A stretch of 64,000 nucleotides of DNA from Flavobacterium sp. FEMGT703F (GTDB lineage: Bacteria > Bacteroidota > Bacteroidia > Flavobacteriales > Flavobacteriaceae): the NCBI GenBank assembly GCA_002786385.1, contig PGCN01000003.1, forward strand, positions 1 through 64,000, written 5' to 3'. Below are positions 27,073-35,387 of the stretch, one piece after another. How positions within the stretch are numbered: the stretch's first letter is position 1; each line of letters starts with the position of its first letter. The notes under the pieces were generated by a model, which worked only from the letters and a program-made list of their open reading frames with translations, was not told the DNA's origin and searched no databases. Made by a program: the position numbers and the translations under genes.

Positions 27073-28259
27073 GAAAAGCTATACCTTACGGAAGACAAAA
27101 CATTACTGCCGAAGATTTAGCTGCGGTAGTTGCCACTTTACAGTCAGATTATTTAACCCAAGGACCGAAGATTGCCGAGTTTGAAAATGCTTTTGCCCAA
27201 TATATAGGCAGTAAGTATGCGGTGGCCGTAGCTAATGGTACTGCAGCTTTGCATTTGTGTACTTTGGCTCTAGAGGTTAAACCCGGGCAAAAAGTTATTA
27301 CAACGCCCATTACCTTTGCTGCTTCAGCCAATTGTGTTCGCTATTGTGGTGGAGAAGTTGTTTTTGCTGATATTGATCCGGAGACCTATCTTTTAGATTA
27401 CAATGCTGTGGCGGCCTTACTTGAGGCTGCTCCTATGGGTACTTATCAAGGTATTATACCGGTAGATTTTGCAGGAAGAGCAGTTGATCTTGAAAAATTT
27501 AAGGCTTTGGCCCAACAGTATAACCTTTGGATTATTGAAGACTCATGTCATTCACCCGGAGGCTATTTTACGGATTCAACCGGAACGGTACAAAATTGCG
27601 GTAACGGAAATTTTGCGGATTTAGCCATTTTTTCTTTTCATCCTGTTAAGCACATAGCTTCGGGTGAGGGAGGGATGGTTACTACCAACGATGAAAAGTT
27701 GTACCAAAAACTGTTACAATTAAGAACTCACGGTATCGTTAAATCGGAAGATTTATATACCAATACTATTGCATTTGCCGGAGGCGAAAACAATTATCCT
27801 GCGTGGTATATGGAAATGCAGGATTTAGGCTTTAACTACAGATTAACCGATTTTCAAGCTGCACTTGGTTTAAGCCAGTTGAAAAGAGCGGATGAGGGTA
27901 TAGTCAGACGTCGGGCAATAGCCCAGCGATATGCTGATGCTTTTAAGGGGAAATCTTTCTTGAAAGGACAGTCGGGTGTAGTTGAAGGCCATGCTTATCA
28001 TTTGTATGTATTGGAAACAGACGATCGATTGGGCTTGTATAATTACTTGAGAACACAAAATATTTTTGCTCAAATTCACTATATTCCTTGTCATTTAATG
28101 CCTTATTACAGGCAATTTGGTTGGAAAGAAGGCGATATGCCTAATGCGGAACGCTATTATAAGCATTGTATCAGTTTGCCTATGTATCCAACACTGACTG
28201 ATGAAGAACAGCAGTTTGTGATAGATTTAATATTTTCTTTCTATGACACCAAGCAGTAA
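27069..28259 (+). CDS. pseC: UDP-4-amino-4,6-dideoxy-AltNAc transaminase, PseC
   Basis: A 396-aa PLP-dependent aminotransferase of the DegT/DnrJ/EryC1 family that aminates the PseB product. The PLP Schiff-base lysine is Lys194 in FSFHPVKHIASGEGG. Other family marks are VANGTAALHL, EDSCHSPGG and the C-terminal HYIPCHLMPYY. It starts inside the pseB stop (4-bp overlap) and overlaps the following aldo/keto reductase by 17 bp. The PseB-PseC order and tight coupling support the pathway assignment. Confidence 0.95.
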   Translation: MRKAIPYGRQNITAEDLAAVVATLQSDYLTQGPKIAEFENAFAQYIGSKYAVAVANGTAALHLCTLALEVKPGQKVITTPITFAASANCVRYCGGEVVFADIDPETYLLDYNAVAALLEAAPMGTYQGIIPVDFAGRAVDLEKFKALAQQYNLWIIEDSCHSPGGYFTDSTGTVQNCGNGNFADLAIFSFHPVKHIASGEGGMVTTNDEKLYQKLLQLRTHGIVKSEDLYTNTIAFAGGENNYPAWYMEMQDLGFNYRLTDFQAALGLSQLKRADEGIVRRRAIAQRYADAFKGKSFLKGQSGVVEGHAYHLYVLETDDRLGLYNYLRTQNIFAQIHYIPCHLMPYYRQFGWKEGDMPNAERYYKHCISLPMYPTLTDEEQQFVIDLIFSFYDTKQ

Positions 28260-29085
28260 AATAGGCATTGGTTCTGTGCAGTTTGGATTGCCATATGGGA
28301 TTTCCAATTCTAACGGACAAACAACTCTGGAAGAGGTTTCCGGTATTCTCGATTGTGCTTATAACCAGGGCGTCATGATTATTGATACTGCCTCAGCATA
28401 TGGTACTTCGGAGTATGTGATTGGGGGATTACATAGAAATCGTTTTCAATTAGTTTCTAAATTTATGCCTCCGACTCCTGATGAAAGTATCGCAGATTTG
28501 TTGCATAAAAGTCTCGAAAATCTTCAGACGGATTCTTTATATGGTTTTTTGGCTCACCGTCCTTTGGAATTATTACATCATCATAAGTATTGGTTTGATT
28601 TACAGGCGCTTAAAGCTGAGAATAAGATTGTAAAAATCGGTTTTTCCTTAAATAGTCCAGAGGAGTTTTATTTGCTTAAAGCTGCGGGTTTTATGCCTGA
28701 TTTGGTTCAGATTCCTTACAACTATTTTGATGAACGATTTAAGGAAATAGCCCTACAGTTGAAAGCCGAGGGATGTGAGATTCACACCCGCTCTGTTTTT
28801 TTACAAGGCTTGTTTTTTCTAACGGCGGAACAGTTGTCTCCTTTTTTTGAGGAATGTAAGCCACAATTAGAGTATCTGCACCAATGCTATGGGGAGCAAC
28901 TTTACGGCGCATTGTTGCAGTATGTTTTACAGCAAGATTTTGTTGATGTAGTGATTATGGGTGTTGAAAATGAGGAGCAGTTGAAAATGAATCTCAGTGC
29001 TGTTATGAACTCACCGCAATTACCGCCATTAGGGGTTTCTTTTTCTGAAAAAATAGTAATGCCAATGTATTGGCCCAAAAGTTAA
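28243..29085 (+). CDS. Aldo/keto reductase family protein in the nonulosonate cluster
   Basis: A 280-aa TIM-barrel oxidoreductase of the aldo/keto reductase superfamily. The catalytic tetrad residues can be placed: Asp in IIDTASAYG, Tyr in SAYG, Lys in LVSKFM and His in FLAHRPLE. It overlaps pseC by 17 bp and is followed 3 bp later by an SDR gene. The six-step pseudaminic acid pathway contains no such enzyme, so it probably acts on a pathway intermediate or makes a variant nonulosonate. The substrate cannot be read from sequence. Confidence 0.85.
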   Translation: MTPSSKIGIGSVQFGLPYGISNSNGQTTLEEVSGILDCAYNQGVMIIDTASAYGTSEYVIGGLHRNRFQLVSKFMPPTPDESIADLLHKSLENLQTDSLYGFLAHRPLELLHHHKYWFDLQALKAENKIVKIGFSLNSPEEFYLLKAAGFMPDLVQIPYNYFDERFKEIALQLKAEGCEIHTRSVFLQGLFFLTAEQLSPFFEECKPQLEYLHQCYGEQLYGALLQYVLQQDFVDVVIMGVENEEQLKMNLSAVMNSPQLPPLGVSFSEKIVMPMYWPKS

Positions 29086-29088
29086 AAT

Positions 29089-29874
29089 ATGGTCTATACC
29101 TTCAATTTAAAAAATAAAGTGATATTACTCACGGGTGGTTATGGGTATTTAGGCAAAGGCATAGTAGAGAGCTTGGTTTTTCACGAAGCCACTGTTTATA
29201 TTTTGGGAAGGAGTGAATCAAAGTTCAAAGCAGCTTTTGAGGGTATTCTTTCTGAATCATCTGAATTGCATTTTGTTGCCTGTGACATTATTTCATCGGA
29301 GAGTATAGCCGAGGCATTTAGATATGTTTATGGTCAAGAAGGTAGAATAGATGTTTTGATTAACAATGCTTTTTACAGTAGAGGACAATCTCCCGAGACC
29401 ATGAAAGATGAGGATTGGGATTTTGGAATTGATGGTGCTTTAAGCAGTGTATTCAGAAGTATAAAAGCAATCATTCCTTTTTTCAAAGAAAAGGGGAGCG
29501 GAAAAATAATCAATGTTTCCTCAATGTATGGTATTGTAGCACCCCAGTTTGAGATTTATGATGAGTTTCCGCAGTATTTGAATCCACCGCATTATGGGGC
29601 GGCCAAGGCAGGAGTTATCCAACTCACAAAGTATTACGCGTCTTATTTAGGACAATACAATATACAGGTCAATGCCGTTACGCCCGGACCGTTTCCTTCG
29701 GAGAGTGTGCAACAATCGGGAGGTTTTGTACAGGCCTTAGCGCACAAAACAAGTTTAAACCGAATTGGAAAACCGGAAGATTTGGCCGGTGCTTTTGTCT
29801 TTTTGGCTGCCGATACTTCTAATTTTATAACCGGACAAAATATAGTAGTTGATGGTGGATGGACTTCTAAATAA
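29089..29874 (+). CDS. PtmA-like short-chain dehydrogenase/reductase
   Basis: A 261-aa SDR with the cofactor motif TGGYGYLGKG at residues 15-24, INNAF, and catalytic Ser...Tyr-x-x-x-Lys (SSMYG, then YGAAK). The block SSMYGIVAPQFEIYDEFP followed by NPPHYGAAKAG resembles PtmA flagellin-modification proteins of nonulosonate clusters. The C-terminus (GQNIVVDGGWTSK) is typical of the family. It overlaps the next gene by 23 bp. A reductive step on a nonulosonate or its precursor is inferred. Confidence 0.85.
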   Translation: MVYTFNLKNKVILLTGGYGYLGKGIVESLVFHEATVYILGRSESKFKAAFEGILSESSELHFVACDIISSESIAEAFRYVYGQEGRIDVLINNAFYSRGQSPETMKDEDWDFGIDGALSSVFRSIKAIIPFFKEKGSGKIINVSSMYGIVAPQFEIYDEFPQYLNPPHYGAAKAGVIQLTKYYASYLGQYNIQVNAVTPGPFPSESVQQSGGFVQALAHKTSLNRIGKPEDLAGAFVFLAADTSNFITGQNIVVDGGWTSK

Positions 29875-30703
29875 AAAGATTGCCTTTATCATTCAGGCAC
29901 GCATGCAATCTACCCGATTGCCAGGGAAAATTATGATGCCTTTACCGTTTGGCGGTTCTGAGCCGTTGATAGGTTGTATCGTGAAATCGTTGCAAAAATC
30001 GGCTTTCCGTCACGTCATTACCATAGCGACTTCCAACCAGCCTGAAAATGAGGTGTTGGTTTCTTTTTGTAAATATTACAAGGTAGCTTTTTTCAGAGGT
30101 TCAGAGGATGATGTGCTCAGCCGATTTAGTACCATAGTGTCAAATTCAGATTGTGAGGTTGTGGTTCGGCTAACGGCCGACAATCCTTTTGTTGATATTC
30201 AACTGTTGGATACCGCAATTGAAAATCATATTCTCTCGGGTGCCGATTATTCGACCACTCAAGGTCTCCCTTTGGGCATGAATTTTGAAATTGTTTCGGC
30301 ACCATCTTTACTGTCATTGTCTTCAAAAAATTTGACTCCGGATGACAAAGAGCATGTGACTTTGTTTTTGAAGCGTTCGGGCTTGTACCAACTTAATGTG
30401 GTAAGACTCTTTGAAGAAAAAAAATACGACTCGTTAAGATTAACAGTGGATTATCCATCAGATTATTTAGTGGCATCCGCTTTGTACACCATTTCATTAG
30501 CTGCCGGAATTCCTCCGGGCATCGGCTTAATAGATTATTGCCTCCAACACTATCCTTGGGTTTTAAACTCGAATGCGCATCATTTTCAAAAAGGAAATTA
30601 CACTGATTTGGCAGATGAATTGAAGCATGTAAGGTCTATTTTAGAAGCATTAGAGTGTAAAAAAACATTATCTTTGTTAGATTCTCAAATGCCACAAAAG
30701 TAA
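29852..30703 (+). CDS. pseF: Cytidylyltransferase, PseF/SpsF-like
   Basis: About 283 aa, likely activating the finished nonulosonic acid as its CMP ester. The N-terminal nucleotide-binding motif IQARMQSTRLPGK and the later GSEDDVLSRF, RLTADNPFVD and TVDYPSDY are typical of SpsF/PseF-like cytidylyltransferases. The start is uncertain: ATG at 29852 is preferred over the TTG at 29849 directly before it, and GTG at 29855 is also possible. It overlaps the SDR gene by 23 bp. SpsF-type proteins are less specific than PseF proper, so the exact substrate is inferred from the neighbours. Confidence 0.8.
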   Translation: MVDGLLNKKIAFIIQARMQSTRLPGKIMMPLPFGGSEPLIGCIVKSLQKSAFRHVITIATSNQPENEVLVSFCKYYKVAFFRGSEDDVLSRFSTIVSNSDCEVVVRLTADNPFVDIQLLDTAIENHILSGADYSTTQGLPLGMNFEIVSAPSLLSLSSKNLTPDDKEHVTLFLKRSGLYQLNVVRLFEEKKYDSLRLTVDYPSDYLVASALYTISLAAGIPPGIGLIDYCLQHYPWVLNSNAHHFQKGNYTDLADELKHVRSILEALECKKTLSLLDSQMPQK

Positions 30704-30705
30704 CT

Positions 30706-31710
30706 ATGAAAGCATATAGGGTTTTGCAAAACCAAGTTTATGATAGCGGTCCTTTTTCAATCGTACCGATTCGATTTGAAGACCGCATGAATATTATGCA
30801 ATGGCGAAACGAACAATTGTATCATTTGCGCCAGCAAAAACCGTTGACCGATGCAGACCAAAACCAATATTTCACGACGGTTGTTGCCCATCTTTTTGAG
30901 CAGGAAAAACCTAATCAAATTTTGTTTTCTTTTTTAGAAAACGGTTCATGCATCGGTTATGGTGGTTTGGTACATATCAATTGGATTGATCAACATGCCG
31001 AAATTTCTTTTATCATGAATACCAAACTCGAAGCCGAACGCTTTCAAGAAATTTGGACGGCTTATTTGGGTTTGATTGAACAAGTGGCTTTTGAAGATTT
31101 AAAGCTGCATAAAATTTTTACGTATGCCTTTGATTTGAGGTCTCATTTGTACGAAGTTTTGCAGGCTTGTAACTTTACATTAGATGCTCGATTAAAGGAG
31201 CACTGTTTTTTTGACGGAAAGTTTATTGATGTTTTGATACATTCAAAAATAAAGATTAATGCTTCGCTACGAAAAGCAGACGAAAGAGATTTGAATGTTA
31301 CTTTTCAATGGGTTAATAATCCGCTAGTGAGACGCTATTCTGTTCAAAAATCACCGATTTTATTTGAAGATCATAAATTATGGTTTTTAAATAAGATTAG
31401 TTCTGATTGTTGTTGTTATCTTATTTTAACAGTTGATAATGAAACTGCCGGTTCCATTAGGTTTGATATTGATGAAAATACAACCGCAACAGTGAGTTAT
31501 TTGATTGATCCTAAATTTCATGGAAAAGGATTAGGAAGATTTTTACTTTTTGAGGGAACTAAACTTCTTTTGAGAGAAAAATCAGTTTCAAAAGTTTTGG
31601 GATTAGTGTTTAACGAAAACATTCCTTCATTAAAAGCATTCGCTCATTTAGGTTACACTAAGATAGACAATAGTGATGGAACTGTATATTTTGAAAAATA
31701 TTTAAAGTAG
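30706..31710 (+). CDS. Tandem GNAT N-acetyltransferase (PseH-like)
   Basis: A 334-aa protein with two GNAT-like halves. The first (about 15-165) is divergent (MQWRNEQL, GYGGLVHINW, AEISFIMN). The second (about 185-334) has an acetyl-CoA loop-like segment DPKFHGKGLGRFLL and NIPSLKAFAHLGY. The second half resembles PseH and the GNAT domain often fused to PseG. It probably acetylates the 4-amino group of the PseC product. No PseG glycosyl-hydrolase domain is present here or elsewhere in the window. It lies between the cytidylyltransferase and PseI with 2- and 4-bp gaps. Confidence 0.75.
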   Translation: MKAYRVLQNQVYDSGPFSIVPIRFEDRMNIMQWRNEQLYHLRQQKPLTDADQNQYFTTVVAHLFEQEKPNQILFSFLENGSCIGYGGLVHINWIDQHAEISFIMNTKLEAERFQEIWTAYLGLIEQVAFEDLKLHKIFTYAFDLRSHLYEVLQACNFTLDARLKEHCFFDGKFIDVLIHSKIKINASLRKADERDLNVTFQWVNNPLVRRYSVQKSPILFEDHKLWFLNKISSDCCCYLILTVDNETAGSIRFDIDENTTATVSYLIDPKFHGKGLGRFLLFEGTKLLLREKSVSKVLGLVFNENIPSLKAFAHLGYTKIDNSDGTVYFEKYLK

Positions 31711-31714
31711 CTTC

Positions 31715-32752
31715 ATGAAAATTAAAAATTATTTGATAGGTTCAAATTCCTCTGTTTTTATTATAGCCGAGCTTTCGGCTAATCATAACGGCAGTATCGA
31801 AGTCGCTTTAGAGACGATTAAAGCTGCTAAACGAGCCGGTGCCGATTGTATTAAACTGCAAACCTATCGCGCCGATACCATTACCATTAATTCCAAGAAA
31901 GCTGATTTTTTGATTAATGGAACCATTTGGGATGGTAAAAATTTATACGAATTATATGAAGAAGCCTTCACTCCTTGGGAGTGGCATGAAACTTTGTTTA
32001 AGGCTGCTGAGGCTGAAGGGTTAGTATGTTTTTCTTCTCCTTTTGATTCCTCTTCTGTTGATTTCTTGGAGAAGCTCAATACACCAGCCTATAAAATAGC
32101 TTCTTTTGAAATAACCGATATTCCTTTGATAGAATTGGTGGCTTCTAAAGGGAAACCGGTCATTATTTCCACCGGCATCGCCGAAGAAGTCGATATTGAA
32201 TTGGCTTTAGACGCCTGCCGCCGTATGGGCAATAACGACATTGCGTTACTCAAATGTACGTCGAGTTATCCGGCGCCGATTGATGAAGCCAACATGGTAA
32301 TGGTGAAAGATTTAGCTGAACGATATGGTGTTATCAGTGGTCTTTCTGACCATACCATTGGTAGTACAGTACCTGTAGTAGCTACTTGTTTTGGTGCCAA
32401 AATTATTGAGAAGCATTTTATACTTGATCGTTCCATTGGCGGTCCGGATGCTTCCTTTTCGATGAACGAAGCCGAGTTTACCGCTATGGTGAAAGCCGTT
32501 CGGGAAGCCGAGGCCGCTATTGGAGTTGTAGATTATCGCCTTACCGATAAGCAACGCAAAGGCAAAGATTTTTCGCGCTCTTTGTATGTTACCCATGACA
32601 TGAAAACAGGAGAGGTAATTACTGCACAAAATGTACGTTCTGTTCGTCCGGGTTATGGGTTGCATCCCAAATATTACAACGAAATTTTAGGTAAAAAGGT
32701 GAATCGGGATTTGGAGAAAGGCGACCGCTTTAGTTTGGATTTCATTTCTTAG
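31715..32752 (+). CDS. pseI: Pseudaminic acid synthase, PseI
   Basis: A 345-aa NeuB-family enzyme that condenses a 2,4-diacetamido-trideoxyhexose with phosphoenolpyruvate to form the nine-carbon acid. It has a TIM barrel (IIAELSANHNGS, CIKLQTY, FSSPFD, YKIASFEI, ISTGIA, LLKCTSSYPAP, GLSDHT, EKHF) and a C-terminal antifreeze-like SAF domain (about 285-345, VRSVRPGYGLHPKYY). The block DKQRKGKDFSRSLYV is PseI-like rather than NeuB-like. It closes the sugar-nucleotide part of the cluster; the flippase gene follows after 15 bp. Confidence 0.93.
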   Translation: MKIKNYLIGSNSSVFIIAELSANHNGSIEVALETIKAAKRAGADCIKLQTYRADTITINSKKADFLINGTIWDGKNLYELYEEAFTPWEWHETLFKAAEAEGLVCFSSPFDSSSVDFLEKLNTPAYKIASFEITDIPLIELVASKGKPVIISTGIAEEVDIELALDACRRMGNNDIALLKCTSSYPAPIDEANMVMVKDLAERYGVISGLSDHTIGSTVPVVATCFGAKIIEKHFILDRSIGGPDASFSMNEAEFTAMVKAVREAEAAIGVVDYRLTDKQRKGKDFSRSLYVTHDMKTGEVITAQNVRSVRPGYGLHPKYYNEILGKKVNRDLEKGDRFSLDFIS

Positions 32753-32767
32753 ATAATGATTTTATAG

Positions 32768-34315
32768 ATGATTCAAAAAATACTAAAGACGTATCACACT
32801 AATGCAGCCAACAGAGCAGCGCTCAATACCATTGTTATTTACGGACAACGTTTTTTTGCAGCCGCTTTGTCGCTCATTACCACGCCTCTCATTCTTAAGG
32901 CTTTGGGTGTTGAAGATTACGGGCTTTACACTTTGACCTTGGGTTTTGTGGGAATGTTAGCTGTTTTAAATTGGTCACTCTCTAATGCCACACAGCGTTA
33001 TACGGCTTTTGCTATAGGCGAAAAGAATTTTGAAAAACTCAAAAAAGTATATTCCACCGCTTTGGTGATTCATTTTTTCTACGGGTTATTGCTGTTTTCC
33101 GTCATAGCCTGTATTGGGTATTTTTTTGTTGAACAATGGCTTAACATTCCGCCACACAAAATTGAGGAAGCCAAAATAGTCTTGTACATTGTTGGTTTTG
33201 TTTCCTTTTTAACTATAATGTCTATTCCTTTTTTGGGCATGTTGCGGTCTCAGGAAAATTTTATAGCTATTGCTTTGGTTGGTATTACTGAGTCGGTTTT
33301 AAAGCTTTGTATTGCTGTTTTTTTGTTGTATGTTACCCATGATAAATTGATTGTATATGCGTTGTTACTGATGGTAATTTCGTTGATTTCTTTTGGGATA
33401 TATTTCAGTATTATCAAAACAAAATACAAGATTGTGTCGGTTACTTTTAAATATTATGACAAGGGCTATTCCAAAGAGATGACATCTTTTTTGAGTTGGA
33501 GTTTGCTGGGGTCTTTGGCTTTAACCAGTCGAAATGAAGGTGTTCAAGTGTTAATGAATTTGTTTTTTGGATTGGCCAGAAATGCTGCATACGGTATAGC
33601 AATGCAGGTAAATGCTGCGATAGCTATTTTGTCGCAAGGTATTTTAGGTTCCCTGAGTCCACAAATTGTTAAAAGTGCCGGTAGTGGTGATTACCAAAAA
33701 ATGATTTTTTTGATGCGTACCATGTCGAAGTTCGCTACTTTTTCGGTTTCTGTTATTGCCATTCCCATCTTTTTTCAGATTCCTTTGATATTAAAGCTAT
33801 GGCTAGGAAACTATCCGGAAGATACCATTATATTTATTCGTATGATTATTATTTTCGGACAGATAATGTTGCTTTCTGCCGGTATACAAACGGTATTTGA
33901 TTCAATAGGAAAAGTGAAGTTGTATAATATTTGGGTTAGTTTTATTTTACTACTTAATCTACCTATAGGCTATTTGTTTTTTTCGATGGGATTTCCCAGT
34001 TACAGTATTATAGTAGTGGGTATGATCCTTGAGTTGATTTCGCTTAACGTGCGATTGATGTTGTTGAAAAAGTATGTAGATTTTTCTATTAAAGAATTTT
34101 ATTTTGATACAATTTTCAGAGTTTTTCTTCCCTCTTTGGTTGTAGCTGCAGTGATTTATGCTTTTACGTTGTTAGTTTTTGGTGATTTTATAGTGTTATT
34201 TGGATCAGGATTGATTACGCTTCTATTGTATCCCATACTCATTTATAATTTCTCTTTAGAGCCCAAGCAAAGAGAGATTCTGTCGGGAATGCTCCCTAAA
34301 TTATTTAAAAAATAA
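32768..34315 (+). CDS. Wzx-like polysaccharide flippase
   Basis: A 515-aa integral membrane protein with about twelve or more hydrophobic helices. The N-terminus (IVIYGQRFFAAALSLITTPLILKALGVEDYG) is characteristic of the polysaccharide transport MATE/MOP family. It would flip undecaprenyl-linked repeat units across the inner membrane. It sits between PseI and a transferase and polymerase, as expected for a Wzx/Wzy pathway. Confidence 0.85.
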   Translation: MIQKILKTYHTNAANRAALNTIVIYGQRFFAAALSLITTPLILKALGVEDYGLYTLTLGFVGMLAVLNWSLSNATQRYTAFAIGEKNFEKLKKVYSTALVIHFFYGLLLFSVIACIGYFFVEQWLNIPPHKIEEAKIVLYIVGFVSFLTIMSIPFLGMLRSQENFIAIALVGITESVLKLCIAVFLLYVTHDKLIVYALLLMVISLISFGIYFSIIKTKYKIVSVTFKYYDKGYSKEMTSFLSWSLLGSLALTSRNEGVQVLMNLFFGLARNAAYGIAMQVNAAIAILSQGILGSLSPQIVKSAGSGDYQKMIFLMRTMSKFATFSVSVIAIPIFFQIPLILKLWLGNYPEDTIIFIRMIIIFGQIMLLSAGIQTVFDSIGKVKLYNIWVSFILLLNLPIGYLFFSMGFPSYSIIVVGMILELISLNVRLMLLKKYVDFSIKEFYFDTIFRVFLPSLVVAAVIYAFTLLVFGDFIVLFGSGLITLLLYPILIYNFSLEPKQREILSGMLPKLFKK

Positions 34316-34323
34316 ACTTAGGA

Positions 34324-35385
34324 ATGAAAGAAAAAATATGTTTTTTTGTTCATACTGAATACCATTTGCTATTGTCTTTACATACTTTGTTGACAATGTA
34401 TTCCGATACTAATCGATATGAGGTTGAATTTATTTTGAAACGCACCTCTAAGAGTCCTCGTTTGAAGTTAGATTTAGATTTTGCCCATTTGCCTTGTAAA
34501 TATAGGTTTTTGGATTTTGATTTGAATTTGAATACTTTACTTGCAAGCAAAGAAAAAGAAAGACTCCAGGAGGTTTTAGAATTAAAGTTTTCAGAGTTTA
34601 ATTTTTTTCAGGAGCAAGATCCGGTAACCCTTATCATCATAAATCATTACAAGAAAAGGGGTACTAGGATTAATTTATTCCAAGACGGCTTAAAGCCATA
34701 TATAGCGCATTCGATGTCGTTTTCACCATCTTTATGGATTAATAATATCAAACAAAATCTATGGATTAGAAAAAATGGTTATCCTGTTAGTAATTGGTTT
34801 TCGTTTATTAACTCCAAAATGTATGGTTTTTTAAAAGAGATTGATCAGCTTTATTTGACTTTTCCAGCGACCTACATTAATTGGAAAAAACTGCCAATTC
34901 TTCCTTTGACGCTGCATTACACACCAGACTTTGTGGAGGTTTTAAAGAAAGTATTTAAATGGGAAGACTCCATTTTAAAAGAACGAAGCAGGGTTATTTT
35001 TTTTATGAATCAGCCCATGCATGATGACGGTAGCTTTGAAGTGAATGTTTTGGAACAATTACAGCTAAGCTATCCCGATTCAAAGATATATATTAAGAAT
35101 CATCCGATTACTAGTCAAACGAAGCTTAATACGTACAAGAAACTCAGAAATGTAGAGATTATTAATTCAAAAATTCCGGCTGAATTATTTATAAGTCAAC
35201 TTGAAGATTCAATAGTGCTTTCAGTTTGTTCTACCTCAATGTTTATTGATAACAGCAGTTGTAAATTTTACTATATATTTGCTGTTAAGGAGCAAAATAA
35301 CATTAAAAGATTAGAGAAATACTCAGTTATAAATCCGTCTGAACATGTCATAACCGCTAAAAGTGTAGAGGAGATAAAGTTTTAA
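34324..35385 (+). CDS. Sialyltransferase-like (GT52/GT38-like) protein, candidate nonulosonate transferase
   Basis: A 353-aa soluble protein. Three elements fit the bacterial sialyltransferase pattern: LFQDGLKPY (compare the D/E-D/E-G motif; the first position is Gln here), YIKNHPI (the HP motif) and SVCSTSMF (the Ser/Thr motif). Spacing and order agree with GT38/GT52-type enzymes. It lies directly after a pseudaminate pathway and a flippase, so transfer of CMP-nonulosonate to the repeat unit is a reasonable inference. Overall similarity to any named enzyme cannot be judged from sequence reading alone. Confidence 0.55.
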   Translation: MKEKICFFVHTEYHLLLSLHTLLTMYSDTNRYEVEFILKRTSKSPRLKLDLDFAHLPCKYRFLDFDLNLNTLLASKEKERLQEVLELKFSEFNFFQEQDPVTLIIINHYKKRGTRINLFQDGLKPYIAHSMSFSPSLWINNIKQNLWIRKNGYPVSNWFSFINSKMYGFLKEIDQLYLTFPATYINWKKLPILPLTLHYTPDFVEVLKKVFKWEDSILKERSRVIFFMNQPMHDDGSFEVNVLEQLQLSYPDSKIYIKNHPITSQTKLNTYKKLRNVEIINSKIPAELFISQLEDSIVLSVCSTSMFIDNSSCKFYYIFAVKEQNNIKRLEKYSVINPSEHVITAKSVEEIKF

Positions 35386-35387
35386 TT

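Noticed and set aside
26059..32752. Legionaminic or sialic acid pathway instead of pseudaminic-type
   Set aside because: The first dehydratase and the synthase have PseB and PseI marks, and no LegB- or NeuC-like gene is present. A variant of pseudaminic acid remains open.
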